NCBI GenBank assembly: GCA_027306525.1
Contig: DAHUZM010000049.1
Span: forward strand, 1-33,284
Direction of reading: 5' to 3'
Length of the DNA: 33,284 bases
Source: Acidimicrobiaceae bacterium
GTDB taxonomy: Bacteria > Actinomycetota > Acidimicrobiia > Acidimicrobiales > RAAP-2
In this document: positions 10,072 through 19,591 of the stretch, piece by piece
Layout: each line of letters begins with the position of its first letter
Position numbering within the stretch: the stretch's first letter is position 1
Translations under genes and position numbers: made by a program
Notes under the pieces: model-generated
What the model saw: the letters and a program-made list of their open reading frames with translations, nothing else
What the model was told of the DNA's origin: nothing
The model's database searches: none

Positions 10072-11145
10072 TCACTTGCGAGCGGCGGCCACGATCGCCG
10101 CATCGATTCGCGGCTTGAGTGTTGTCGCCGACGGGGTCGGCAGTCCCGTGAGCCCTGCACTGGCGTCGGCCTTCAACTGGTTGATGAGCCGTTGGATGCT
10201 CGGCGCTTCTGTGACGCTGAACTCCTTCAGCGTCATGTAGCTCTTGTACGTGTTGACGGCCTGCGTCGGCGTGAAGTGTGCCGTCTTCTCCATGTCCTTG
10301 ATGGCGGCCTTCTTGTTCTTGGGTGTGTACATCCAGTGGATCACTGTGATGTAGGCCCGTACGAACTTCACCGCAAGGGCCTTTGTCGAGGACAGCCAGG
10401 ACTTCTCGGCATCCAGCCCGGCGTAGTCCACGTTCCTGAACTGGGGAAGCTTGGCGAACTCGGCTATCTGGTGGTAGCCCGGCTTGGCGAGAACTGTCCC
10501 GAGCCCAGGCTGGAACAGCGCTGCTGCGTGCACGGAACCGTTGGCGAGGGCCGCCGTAGTGCCAGCCGGCGTCGCGGTCGCGATGAAGTGGTACTGCGTT
10601 GTGGAGAACCCCAGGTGCCCCAAGTACTCCCGGAGGCTCGACCAGTCGAGCGATACACCGATAGCACCCACGGCAAACGTGACCCCAGAGAGCTGTTTGG
10701 GGGAGGAGATGCCCGACGTGGCCACGAGAGTGTAGGGGTTCTTGACCACCGTCGCGGTGGTGATGACGATGGGTGCACCCTTGGCCTGCGCCTTGAAGGT
10801 GACTTCCGGTGGGATCGACGCGAAGTCGACCGAGCCCGAGGTCACCGCAGGCACGGCGTCCGCTTCGCTGGTCAATTGTTCGACCGAGAGCTTCACGCCG
10901 TACTTGGCCAGGATCTTGGGCTCGGAAGCAGCCATGATCATCGGGACCTGGATGCCATTGAACCCGTTGATCGCCACGCTGACTGTCTGCAGCTGCTTCG
11001 TCTTCGCTCCCGCGATCCCCCCGCCCATTCCAGCGATCGCCAACGTGGCGACCCCGGTCAGCACAGCCGCCGCCACCGAGATGAACGAAGGGCTCGATGA
11101 TCGCCGGCGTCGGCCATCGCCGAGCTCTCTCGCTGTGGTGCTCAT
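10072..11145 (-). CDS. ABC transporter substrate-binding protein, NMT1/SsuA/TauA-like (copy 1)
   Basis: N-terminal hydrophobic signal (SVAAAVLTGVATLAIAGMGGGIAGA), then QTVSVAINGFNGIQVPMIMAASEPKILAKYGVKL; paralogous along its length to 20807..21856. Confidence 0.8.
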   Translation of the reverse strand: MSTTARELGDGRRRRSSSPSFISVAAAVLTGVATLAIAGMGGGIAGAKTKQLQTVSVAINGFNGIQVPMIMAASEPKILAKYGVKLSVEQLTSEADAVPAVTSGSVDFASIPPEVTFKAQAKGAPIVITTATVVKNPYTLVATSGISSPKQLSGVTFAVGAIGVSLDWSSLREYLGHLGFSTTQYHFIATATPAGTTAALANGSVHAAALFQPGLGTVLAKPGYHQIAEFAKLPQFRNVDYAGLDAEKSWLSSTKALAVKFVRAYITVIHWMYTPKNKKAAIKDMEKTAHFTPTQAVNTYKSYMTLKEFSVTEAPSIQRLINQLKADASAGLTGLPTPSATTLKPRIDAAIVAAARK

Positions 11146-11174
11146 GTCGTGCCCCCTCCATCTCGGTTCGGTGG

Positions 11175-12851
11175 TCATGGAATGACCGGAAGGATGATGC
11201 GGGACCCCCGACGACCCGTGATCACCGTGTTGACCGCACGAACCCGAAGCGTCCGCCGGTAGTTCGTGAGCGCGCCGGGTCGTCGTCCCGAGTCGGAGTT
11301 CGCCAGCTCGATCCTGATGCGGTGACCCGTCTCGAACAGATTGGACGTCGGTGCGAGCCCGATGCACAGCTCCTCCGCCGTCCCCGGCTCGAGCGGCTCA
11401 CGCTTGTCGTGCGGATGCCACGGATCGCCAGGCCGCCCCATGCCTTCGTCGAGCTGGCGGTGTGAGCTTCGAAGGTGGCCGCGGGTGAGCTCGCGGAGGT
11501 GGCGGTCCGGGCCCTCGTCCTGAAGAATGACGATCCAGTCCGCGTCCTCGGCGGTGGAGCTCATGACCAGCACCAACTCGATGGGGCCGGTCACTTCGAT
11601 CGGCGCGTCGAGCACCGGCGACCGGAACACCAACGACGGGAGCCCCAGCTCCCACTCGTCGGTGTCCGGCCGACAGTCGAGCGTCAGCTCACCACTCGTC
11701 TCCGGAGCCGTATCGGCAAGGCTCCCACCACTGGCCGGGGTGAGGAACCATTCCTCGAACCTGGTCCGCGCAAGCGGCCACTCGTGCTCGCTCCGCCAGC
11801 GGCCCAGGCCGGGCACCCACAGCTGGATCGGCGGCTCGTCGAGCACGCCGGTGTCCATTTCCTTCAAGAACTGGTCGTACCAGCGCAGCGCTTCACCGTG
11901 GTACGCCGCGAACGGGCGGCCGGGGTAGGGCTTGGGACCGATGAGCATCCGCTTGGTCGGGCTCACCACGCGTTGCCAGGCGTCGAACGCCCCGCGGAGG
12001 TGCAAGGCGTGGAAGTCCCAGTCGCAACCGAAGTACGCGGGTACTTCGACCCGCTCCAGCACTGGCCACGCGGACCTCTCTCGATAGTACGGACCGTCGA
12101 ACCGCTGTTCGAGCCCGTAGATCGTCTCGAGGTGGGCGTTGATGGACCGCATGTCGGGGGTGCGGCCGCTCGAGCCGTTGAGGAAGACGACCTGGGTGAA
12201 CCAGAAGCGAGCCCAATCGTTCGGGATACCTCCCGGGAAGAGCGCGTCCCGATAGAGGTCGGTGAGCGCGTCATAGGGAAAGACGGCTCGGAGGCTCGGC
12301 GGTTGTTGCGCCGCCGCAAGGTTCTGCACCATCCCGAAGTACGAGCAACCCATCATCCCGACGGCACCGGTGCACCACGGCTGCGCCGCCACCCACTCGA
12401 TGACCTCGGCGAGGTCCTGCTGCTCGACCGGCCCCCACATGTCCCAGTCGCCGCCGGAGCCATTCGTGCCCCGAACGTCCACGATCACATGGGCGTACCC
12501 ACGGGGAACCCAGAACTCCGAGATCCCGGCCTCGTTCTGCCCGATGGGTGCGGAGTCGCGCTGGAGCTGGCGAGAATACGGCGAGATGCTGCAGAGTGCC
12601 GGCACCTTGAGACCCGGCTTGCTCGGCCGGTAGACGTCCAGCAAGAGCTCGACCCCGTCGCTCATGGCGACCGAGATGCCGCTGTCCCATCGGATGTCGT
12701 GCACGGGGATCGAGCCTTCGTTCCCCTTGGGCACGGCATCGAAGGGGTATTGGGGCCACGCCGTCGGGTAGGCGGATCGCATGCCGTAACCGTTGGCCGC
12801 CGCCCGTCCTTCGCTGCCGGCGAAGGTCCCGAGGTTGCGCATCAACCCCAT
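11175..12851 (-). CDS. CocE/NonD family alpha/beta hydrolase (S15-like)
   Basis: 558 aa; VAMSDGVELLLDVYRP, YAHVIVDVRGTNGSGGDWDMWGPVEQQD, GMMGCSYFGMVQNLAA nucleophile elbow. Confidence 0.9.
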   Translation of the reverse strand: MGLMRNLGTFAGSEGRAAANGYGMRSAYPTAWPQYPFDAVPKGNEGSIPVHDIRWDSGISVAMSDGVELLLDVYRPSKPGLKVPALCSISPYSRQLQRDSAPIGQNEAGISEFWVPRGYAHVIVDVRGTNGSGGDWDMWGPVEQQDLAEVIEWVAAQPWCTGAVGMMGCSYFGMVQNLAAAQQPPSLRAVFPYDALTDLYRDALFPGGIPNDWARFWFTQVVFLNGSSGRTPDMRSINAHLETIYGLEQRFDGPYYRERSAWPVLERVEVPAYFGCDWDFHALHLRGAFDAWQRVVSPTKRMLIGPKPYPGRPFAAYHGEALRWYDQFLKEMDTGVLDEPPIQLWVPGLGRWRSEHEWPLARTRFEEWFLTPASGGSLADTAPETSGELTLDCRPDTDEWELGLPSLVFRSPVLDAPIEVTGPIELVLVMSSTAEDADWIVILQDEGPDRHLRELTRGHLRSSHRQLDEGMGRPGDPWHPHDKREPLEPGTAEELCIGLAPTSNLFETGHRIRIELANSDSGRRPGALTNYRRTLRVRAVNTVITGRRGSRIILPVIP

Positions 12852-14569
12852 CCCTTGTCAGCCATGGCCGACGGCTCGGACACGACGTCCACGAGGCTCG
12901 GCCGCCCACTTGCAAGCGCCGCCTCGATGGCCGGCCCGATCCCTTCGGGCTGCGTGACCCGGACGCCTTCGCAGCCCATCTCTTGGGCCAGGCGCGAGAA
13001 ATCGATGTCACCGAAGGTCCACATATCCCGCGCCTCGCCACCGAGCCGGCCGGCGTAGGCGCCACGCCAGAAGTGGGCCTCGCCGCCATAGGCGCCGTTG
13101 TTGTTGACGACCACCACGATCGAGATGCCGTACCTCGCGGCGGTCTCCAGCTCTGCCAGGTGGTAGTAGATGCCGCCGTCGCCGGTGAAGCAGACGACCG
13201 GACGGTCGCCGGCGGCACACTTCGCGCCGATGGCGGCCGGCAATCCCCAACCCAGCGAACCCGAGCAGCGGACGTAGCCCTGACCGGGCCCTCGGAGCCG
13301 CAGGTACGAACCCGTCCACAGCGACGACTGGAGCGTGTCCACGACCACGACCCCGTCGTCGGGCAAGACCCTGCTGAGAGCATCGCAGATCCGCTCTGGT
13401 CGAATGGGAACGGCGTCGAGCACCTCTGGCGTCAGGCGTTCCCACCACGACGCAACGTGAGACCGGACCTCGGTGACCCAGTCCTCGTGGGACGTCTTCG
13501 GGGCGCCAGCCAACATGGCGCTGAGCGTGGCCTTGACGTCGCCCATGAGCGGCGCCTCGGTGCGGTAGACGCGACCCAGCTCGATGGGGTTCAGGTCGAG
13601 GTGGATCACACGGGCATCTCGGCTGGGGATGGTCCACTTGTTGGTGACCAAACCACCGGCACTGCTGCCCACGAAGAAGACCGTGTCGGCTTTGGCGAGC
13701 ACCTCGTTGGCACAGCGGCGGGCGTAGGTTCCGACGACGCCCACGTTGAGGGGATGGTCGTCGGCGATGCAGGCCTTGGCATTGAGGGACGTCGCAATCG
13801 GAATGTCGAGGCGCTCGGCCAGCTCGGCGAGCTCGGACGCCGCCCCGGAACGCATCACGCCACTGCCCGCCACGATCACCGGGCGGTCCGCTTCCGCCAA
13901 TATCGCCAGCGCACGCTCGATGTCGCCAGGGTCCGAAAGCGGCCGGAAGGGTGGCGTCCGAGCGAACCGCGGCTCGACAAAGACCTCGCCCAACGGGACC
14001 TCTTCGTCGAAGACCTCACCGAGGTGGCCACTTGCTTCGAGGTGCACGGGTCCCGGCGCCCCCGCGGTCGCTGCGCGGAACGCCTGGCGCACCAGCTCGG
14101 GCATTCGCTCGCCACGGGTGATGCGCGCCTGCCACTTCGTCACGCCGTCGAACATCCGGGAGTCCTCTATCTCCTGGTAGACGCGTCGGTGCAACGTGTC
14201 CGGATACGGGCCGCCCGTCAAGGCGATCACCGGGAGGCTCGCCATGGACGCGTCCTTGAGGCCCGCCGCCAGGTTGGCAGCCCCGACCGTCTGGGCCATA
14301 CAGATCCCAGGCTTGCCGGACAGCCGTGCGTACCCGTCAGCCATGTAGGCCGCCGCCTTCTCGCCGTGCGCCGAGACGGGCTTGATGCCGCGCAGCTCGA
14401 GCTCGGCGAGGGTGTTGAGGAGGACCGTCGGCACGAAGAAGACGTGGCTCGTGCCATAGCCGACCAACATCTCGGCGAACGCAGCGGCCCCCGACGTTCG
14501 CGTGCCGCGTTGTTCCCCGGATGACGACTCGCCGGGCGTCGTGTCCGTCGTCATGCCACCGACCTTCAT
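12842..14569 (-). CDS. Thiamine-diphosphate-dependent enzyme (acetolactate synthase/benzoylformate decarboxylase-like)
   Basis: HGEKAAAYMADGYARLSGKPGICMAQT (catalytic Glu region); GDGGIYYHLAELETAARYGISIVVVVNNN (ThDP motif). Start at 14569 gives an ATGA overlap with the preceding cyclase stop. Confidence 0.88.
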   Translation of the reverse strand: MKVGGMTTDTTPGESSSGEQRGTRTSGAAAFAEMLVGYGTSHVFFVPTVLLNTLAELELRGIKPVSAHGEKAAAYMADGYARLSGKPGICMAQTVGAANLAAGLKDASMASLPVIALTGGPYPDTLHRRVYQEIEDSRMFDGVTKWQARITRGERMPELVRQAFRAATAGAPGPVHLEASGHLGEVFDEEVPLGEVFVEPRFARTPPFRPLSDPGDIERALAILAEADRPVIVAGSGVMRSGAASELAELAERLDIPIATSLNAKACIADDHPLNVGVVGTYARRCANEVLAKADTVFFVGSSAGGLVTNKWTIPSRDARVIHLDLNPIELGRVYRTEAPLMGDVKATLSAMLAGAPKTSHEDWVTEVRSHVASWWERLTPEVLDAVPIRPERICDALSRVLPDDGVVVVDTLQSSLWTGSYLRLRGPGQGYVRCSGSLGWGLPAAIGAKCAAGDRPVVCFTGDGGIYYHLAELETAARYGISIVVVVNNNGAYGGEAHFWRGAYAGRLGGEARDMWTFGDIDFSRLAQEMGCEGVRVTQPEGIGPAIEAALASGRPSLVDVVSEPSAMADKGWG

Positions 14570-15501
14570 CGGATGACGATCGGGTTGACCGGCGAGCCCG
14601 TCCCCCGCTCGATCGGGAGTGCCCCCGCGCTCAGAAAGAACGCGTAGTGCCCGTCGGCTGCGCACCTCTCCGAGAGCCGTTCGAGGTCGAACATCTCACC
14701 CACCGTTAGGCCGATGTTGGGGATCGCCAACCGGTGCCAAGGCTGGTTCAGGTCCTTGACCTCGTTGGGCCGCACCTCGGCACCCCAGGTGTCCGTCGCA
14801 ATGCCGGCGACCTGCTTGTCGCGCAGCCACTTCGCCGTGTCGATGGCCAGCCCAGGGGCTTCACCGCCGGCGTACTTGCCCCATCCGTTGCGGGTTGCTT
14901 CCCCGATCTGCCCGGTCCTGATGAGCAGGAAGTCGCCCGGCTGGATCTCCACACCCTGCGCGTCCACCGTCGCGTCGAGGTCCTCGGCGTGGATGGCGAA
15001 CCCCGGCTCGAGGGCGTCGACGCTCTTGTTGCGAGCGACGTCGATCAGCACGCCCCTGCCGGCCAGGCGGTCTCGCACCGCCGTGATCGGGTTCTTGCCG
15101 ACGCCCTTCGCGTCGACCAGGGCCATGTCGTAGCCGTTCCACATCTTGCCGTCGTAGAACCCGTGGCCCAAGCCGTCCCAGTGGGTCGCTCCGTGCACGC
15201 ACATCTCGATGACGTCGTCGGCGTAGCCGTGACGCTGACCCGATGCGAGGGTGTCCGTTCCCGTCTCCAGCATCCAGTGCACGGGATTGAACCGACGCCC
15301 TTGGCCGGTGGTCTGCGGTCCGGAGGGTCCGAAGTCGATGGCCAGTCCGAGGGTCTCGCCGGCGACGATCTCGTCACGCCCCGCGCGGATGGTGTCCCCA
15401 TTGACGAAGTTGAGCGTCCCAAGCTCGTCGTCGTCGCCCCACTGGCCCCAATTGCGGAGCTCGAGCGCCAGCTCGTGGAATTCGTCGAGTGACATTCCCA
15501 T
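14566..15501 (-). CDS. Cyclase family protein (kynurenine formamidase-like metal hydrolase)
   Basis: 311 aa; CVHGATHWDGLGHGFYDGKMWNGYD matches the cyclase-family HGxxxDxxxH metal-site pattern; start MGMSLDEFHELALEL. Confidence 0.85.
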   Translation of the reverse strand: MGMSLDEFHELALELRNWGQWGDDDELGTLNFVNGDTIRAGRDEIVAGETLGLAIDFGPSGPQTTGQGRRFNPVHWMLETGTDTLASGQRHGYADDVIEMCVHGATHWDGLGHGFYDGKMWNGYDMALVDAKGVGKNPITAVRDRLAGRGVLIDVARNKSVDALEPGFAIHAEDLDATVDAQGVEIQPGDFLLIRTGQIGEATRNGWGKYAGGEAPGLAIDTAKWLRDKQVAGIATDTWGAEVRPNEVKDLNQPWHRLAIPNIGLTVGEMFDLERLSERCAADGHYAFFLSAGALPIERGTGSPVNPIVIR

Positions 15502-15598
15502 CACATGCCTCCCTTTGTCGTTCGGACGGGGCCGGAGCGGCCGCCGACCCTCTCTCCTTGGATTGCCAAGCCGCTCGTCGGCCGTCTTGTCGTTTGCC

Positions 15599-16813
15599 TC
15601 ACAGGTCGAGTTGGATGACGTCCAGGCCCCCGCCGTTGCGATCGACCGCGTAGATGACGCCGTCTGCGTCGACGTAGACGTCGTTCGTCTGGATGGCGCC
15701 GACCGTGGAGCCGGCGGGGGTCTCCGGTACGTAATGGGCCACCTCGACCGGCTGGAACGGGTTCCGCACGTCGTAGGCACGGACACCGGCGTTGAAGAAG
15801 GACCCGATGATGACGTCCTCCGACTGCCAGGACCACTCGTCTGGCTCGTTCTCATGCAGATTGTGGGCACCGAACCTGCCGCCTCGCTTCGAATGCTCCT
15901 CGACAGACGGCATCGGAGCATTCCCGATCAAGAGGAGCGAATCCTCGTCGGACATGTCGGCAAGCCACAGCAACTTCGGGTAGTCGGCCCCGTTCGTCTC
16001 CACGCACTCGTCGGTCACTGCCAACAGGTCGTGCTGGAACAGGGGAAGGACCGTGTGGGTGAACCCCGGCAGTGGCGGGGAATAGTCCAGCCGGGATACC
16101 TGCGTTGGACGCGTCTTGTCGGCGATGTCGAGGATGATGATCCCCCCGTCGATGTAGCCGACATACGCCCGATCTGGGCGTTGGGGGTACACGTTGATGT
16201 TGTGCGGCCGGAAGCCGTAGTCGAACTTCTTGTGACGGACCGGCGGCGGGACACTGTCGCCCGCCTGGGTGCCAGGCAACCACCACCGCCCGGCCTCTTG
16301 AGGCCTCGACGGGTCGGCCATGTCGACGATCACCACGAACTGGTCGTCGCGGGGGTGGGTCGGACGGGAGTCGGACGTGCCGGTGGCGAGGTAGGCGTAG
16401 CGGTCGCCCCAGAACCCCACCCAGTGGGTACCCCGGGATGTCGGCCCGGAGAGGTCGAGGGACCCGATCGACTTGGGCTCCACCGGGTTGCTGAGGTCGA
16501 AGACCTCGACACCAGCGGGACCAAGTCCACGCTCGGACACCTGGTACGCAACGAGCATGAGACCGCCGGCGACTGCCAACGAGTTGGAACGCACCTTGTC
16601 GTGGGGCAGCCTGGTCTGTGCCACCAATTCGGGCTTCCTCGGATCGGAGACGTCGAGCACGCTGAAATTGACCGGCCCGCGTTCGTTGGCCACGTAGAGG
16701 TAGGAGCGGCCACCGGTGCGGAGCATCGCCGTGCCCTCGCCACAGAGCCCATTTGCGTCGAGGTCGTGGTGCGCCAGCAGGCGCATGTTCCGTGATTCCG
16801 CGGCGTCGGTCAC
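15599..16813 (-). CDS. LVIVD-repeat-type beta-propeller protein
   Basis: VNFSVLDVSDPRKPELVAQ, VEVFDLSNPVEPKSIGSLDL, FVVIVDMADPSRPQEAGRW, IIILDIADKTRPTQVSRLDY: repeated xxVxDxxDPxxP blades; GTG start gives a GTGA overlap with the upstream gene. Confidence 0.75.
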   Translation of the reverse strand: MTDAAESRNMRLLAHHDLDANGLCGEGTAMLRTGGRSYLYVANERGPVNFSVLDVSDPRKPELVAQTRLPHDKVRSNSLAVAGGLMLVAYQVSERGLGPAGVEVFDLSNPVEPKSIGSLDLSGPTSRGTHWVGFWGDRYAYLATGTSDSRPTHPRDDQFVVIVDMADPSRPQEAGRWWLPGTQAGDSVPPPVRHKKFDYGFRPHNINVYPQRPDRAYVGYIDGGIIILDIADKTRPTQVSRLDYSPPLPGFTHTVLPLFQHDLLAVTDECVETNGADYPKLLWLADMSDEDSLLLIGNAPMPSVEEHSKRGGRFGAHNLHENEPDEWSWQSEDVIIGSFFNAGVRAYDVRNPFQPVEVAHYVPETPAGSTVGAIQTNDVYVDADGVIYAVDRNGGGLDVIQLDL

Positions 16814-17724
16814 AGTTGCTGGGTCCTTTCTCGACGGTGGCCAGCCCACCCGTCCATTCGTAGGCGCAGCAGGGATCCCTGTTGCGTGGTGACATACAAG
16901 CTCGCCATGTCTTCGCCACCGAAGACGCAGCCGGTGGGTACTTCGGGGAACGGGACGGTCGCCAACACACGGCCCTGTGGGGTGAACGCATAGACCATCG
17001 GGCCAGGACCGCTGTCGAGGTCCCCCCCGCATCCAATGACCGATCCGTCGGCCGCCAGGCACAGGTCGACGAGCCCGGTGTGCACGCCCCGCCGGTCGGC
17101 GCCGAAGGCGTGCAGGACGGTGAAGTCCTCGAGAACGGTGCCGTCCACTCGGTACGCGCGCAGCTCACGGCGTCCGTCTGGGGAAGCGTCGTTCTCCGAG
17201 ACATAGAGGGTCTGCTCGTCTGCTGACAGCTGGACGGCCGTGGGCGCGGCGATGCCCGTGGCGGACGGCCACAGGGACCACTGCCCCCGTGCCTCCCGAC
17301 GGAGCAACACGATGGATGCTTGCGCCTGCATCCGGTAGATGCGCGGGCCCGGCGCCGCGGGCCCAGACGGCGACGTGCAGACCCACACGTCGCCTGAGCC
17401 CGCGATGTCCAGGTCCCCGGTGAAGTTCATCACTTCACCCCCGATCCGATAGGGCAGCACACGCATCGAACCGTCGCCGTCCAGGCGGACCAATCGCCGA
17501 GACGGCCCCTGGCTCGCGTACAACGATCCATCGGGAGCGACCGCAAGCCGGCGAATGCCGCCGGTGTGACGGCGTACGGTGCTCACTGAGCCGGTGTGCG
17601 GATGCCACGTCGCGATCTCGTTGGTAGTCGGCCGGCAAAAGACGAGGGCGTTGCCCGTCCACACAGCACCGCCCACCGGGGAACCGTCTCCCCGCAGGAG
17701 CGTCTCGAGGTGTCCGCCGGTCAT
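16810..17724 (-). CDS. SMP-30/gluconolactonase-like beta-propeller protein (divergent)
   Basis: LAVAPDGSLYASQGPSRRLVRLDGDG, AVQLSADEQTLYVSENDASPDGRRELRAYRVDG, PTGCVFGGEDMASLYVTT (SMP-30-type C-terminal motif). Confidence 0.8.
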   Translation of the reverse strand: MTGGHLETLLRGDGSPVGGAVWTGNALVFCRPTTNEIATWHPHTGSVSTVRRHTGGIRRLAVAPDGSLYASQGPSRRLVRLDGDGSMRVLPYRIGGEVMNFTGDLDIAGSGDVWVCTSPSGPAAPGPRIYRMQAQASIVLLRREARGQWSLWPSATGIAAPTAVQLSADEQTLYVSENDASPDGRRELRAYRVDGTVLEDFTVLHAFGADRRGVHTGLVDLCLAADGSVIGCGGDLDSGPGPMVYAFTPQGRVLATVPFPEVPTGCVFGGEDMASLYVTTQQGSLLRLRMDGWAGHRRERTQQL

Positions 17725-18632
17725 CGGCGTTCCGGCGGCAGGGGGACCCCGGGGATGCCGAGGCGCACCCGGTAGACCGTCGAGTAGGTCGTGATGAACA
17801 GGGTGCGGAGGTCGGCGTCGCCCCAAGCCATGTTCGTGGTGTGCCCCGGGATCCGGAGACGTCCGAGCAGCGTGCCGTCGGGCCGTACCACGTGCACGCC
17901 GGCGGGCCCCGTGACGTAGACGTTGCCCTCCTGGTCGACCTTGAGCCCGTCCGCCACGCCGGGTTCGTCACCCACCAGCGCGTAGAGCACCTCTCCGTAT
18001 GGTGAGATCTCACCACCTTCGTCCACTGGGAATGCCCGAACGCACGCCTCGTACGTATCGGAGACGTAGAGGACCGACTCGTCGGGTGAGAAGGCGAGCC
18101 CGTTCGGGTAGGCCATGGTCCCCGTGACCATCGTCACGGTCCTCTCGTCAGGGGAGAGACGGAACACCGGGTGGTTGTCGATGTACCGCTGGACGTCCTC
18201 GCCGTCCATCCCCGGGATGAACAGCGCCCCGCTGCAGTCGGTCCAGTAGATCGCCCCATCAGCGCCGACGATGACGTCGTTCGGCGTGTTCAGCCTCTTG
18301 CCGTCGAATTCGTCCGCCAACGTCACGATCGAGCCGTCGGGCTCCACGCGCCAGATGCTCCGGGAGCTCCAGCCGGCCACCACCCGACGGCCGGCGGCGT
18401 CGAGCGTCATCCCGTTGGCCTTCCCGGAGGGGCACATCACGACGTCTCGCCCGATCCCCGGCCGCCACCGATAGATCGTGTCGCCGAGGATGTCCACCCA
18501 ATAGAGCGCGCCTTCCGCCCGCACCCAGACCGGGCCTTCGGCGAAGAGATGCCCATGAGCGACGACGTCGAGGCGTGCGTCGCGAGGCACGATTCGAGCA
18601 AATGTCGGGGATCGCACGTCGACGTCGATCAC
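17721..18632 (-). CDS. SMP-30/gluconolactonase family protein
   Basis: FAEGPVWVRAEGALYWVDILGDTIYRW, LNTPNDVIVGADGAIYWTD, NGLAFSPDESVLYVSDTYEACVRAF; GTG start overlapping the upstream stop. Confidence 0.9.
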   Translation of the reverse strand: MIDVDVRSPTFARIVPRDARLDVVAHGHLFAEGPVWVRAEGALYWVDILGDTIYRWRPGIGRDVVMCPSGKANGMTLDAAGRRVVAGWSSRSIWRVEPDGSIVTLADEFDGKRLNTPNDVIVGADGAIYWTDCSGALFIPGMDGEDVQRYIDNHPVFRLSPDERTVTMVTGTMAYPNGLAFSPDESVLYVSDTYEACVRAFPVDEGGEISPYGEVLYALVGDEPGVADGLKVDQEGNVYVTGPAGVHVVRPDGTLLGRLRIPGHTTNMAWGDADLRTLFITTYSTVYRVRLGIPGVPLPPERR

Positions 18633-19591
18633 GCGGGCGCTCCCGCCGCGGCGTGCGTGAAGCCCGGAACCCCCAAGTGCAGTCGTTGCACGCCGCCGAA
18701 GCACGTGACGTACAGCCAGCGGCGGTCGTCTCCTCCCCACGTCATGTTCGTCACGCGTGTCTCGATGAAGATCCTGCCCAGGAGTCCGCCCGTGGCGTTG
18801 ACGACATGGATCCCCCCTGGCCCGGAGACGTAGACATTGCCATCGCAGTCCGTGACCATCCCGTCGGCCGCTCCGGGCTCGCTCCCGGTCAACCGATAGA
18901 AGACCCTGCCGTCTCCAACGGACCCGTCGGCAGCGACGGTGAACGCACGCACATGCCCACGCTTCGTGTCGTCGACGTACAGCGTGCTGGCGTCCGGCGA
19001 CAAGCACAGGCCGTTCGGAGCTGCCATGTCGTCGACCAGGCATCGGACCGCCCCGTCCGGCCCCCGCCGCAACACGCCGCTGTACGGGAGGTACTGCTGG
19101 ACATCGGGTCCGGCCATCCCCGGGACGAGGAGACCACCAGCGGGGTCCGTCCAGATGATGCCCCCATCAGGGTCGACGATGACGTCGTTCGGCGTGTTGA
19201 TGCGCAGACCTGTGATCTCGGTGACGAGCTCGTGGCGCGTTCCGCTCCCGTCCACGTGCAACGACCAGATGCACCGCGCCGTCCAACCGGCAACGATCAG
19301 CTCGCCACTCGGCCCGAGCGCCATTCCGTTCGCCCGCCGCGAGTCGTCGGTGAGCACCTCGGGGTCTCCGCCGGGCCGCCAGCGCCAGATGCGGCTCTCC
19401 AGGATCTCCGTGAAGAAGAGCGCACCGGCGCCGTCATGCCAGACGGGACCCTCGGCCAGGCGCAGGCCCGCGGCTACCGGCGAGACCTCCGTGCCGTCCG
19501 GCACGATCCGCGTGAGCTCCTCGTCCATCACCTCGCACCGGGCGGCGACGGAATTCCCGGGCACTGTTGCGACCTCTCCGTTCCGGTTCAC
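18629..19591 (-). CDS. SMP-30/gluconolactonase family protein
   Basis: LAEGPVWHDGAGALFFTEILESRIWRWRPGG, INTPNDVIVDPDGGIIWTDPAGGL, NGLCLSPDASTLYVDDTKRGHVRAF; GTG start at 19591 gives a GTGA overlap (an ATG at 19528 is possible). Confidence 0.9.
   Translation of the reverse strand: MNRNGEVATVPGNSVAARCEVMDEELTRIVPDGTEVSPVAAGLRLAEGPVWHDGAGALFFTEILESRIWRWRPGGDPEVLTDDSRRANGMALGPSGELIVAGWTARCIWSLHVDGSGTRHELVTEITGLRINTPNDVIVDPDGGIIWTDPAGGLLVPGMAGPDVQQYLPYSGVLRRGPDGAVRCLVDDMAAPNGLCLSPDASTLYVDDTKRGHVRAFTVAADGSVGDGRVFYRLTGSEPGAADGMVTDCDGNVYVSGPGGIHVVNATGGLLGRIFIETRVTNMTWGGDDRRWLYVTCFGGVQRLHLGVPGFTHAAAGAPA

Noticed and set aside
8424-10118. 564-aa plus-strand ORF antisense to CoA-transferase and ADH
   Set aside because: High-GC shadow ORF; both genes on the opposite strand have strong family motifs.
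11475-14524. Plus-strand ORFs of 527 and 513 aa (11475..13058, 12983..14524)
   Set aside because: Antisense of the CocE/NonD and ThDP genes; no recognisable motifs.
15251-16795. 514-aa plus-strand ORF
   Set aside because: Antisense of cyclase and LVIVD propeller genes; shadow composition.
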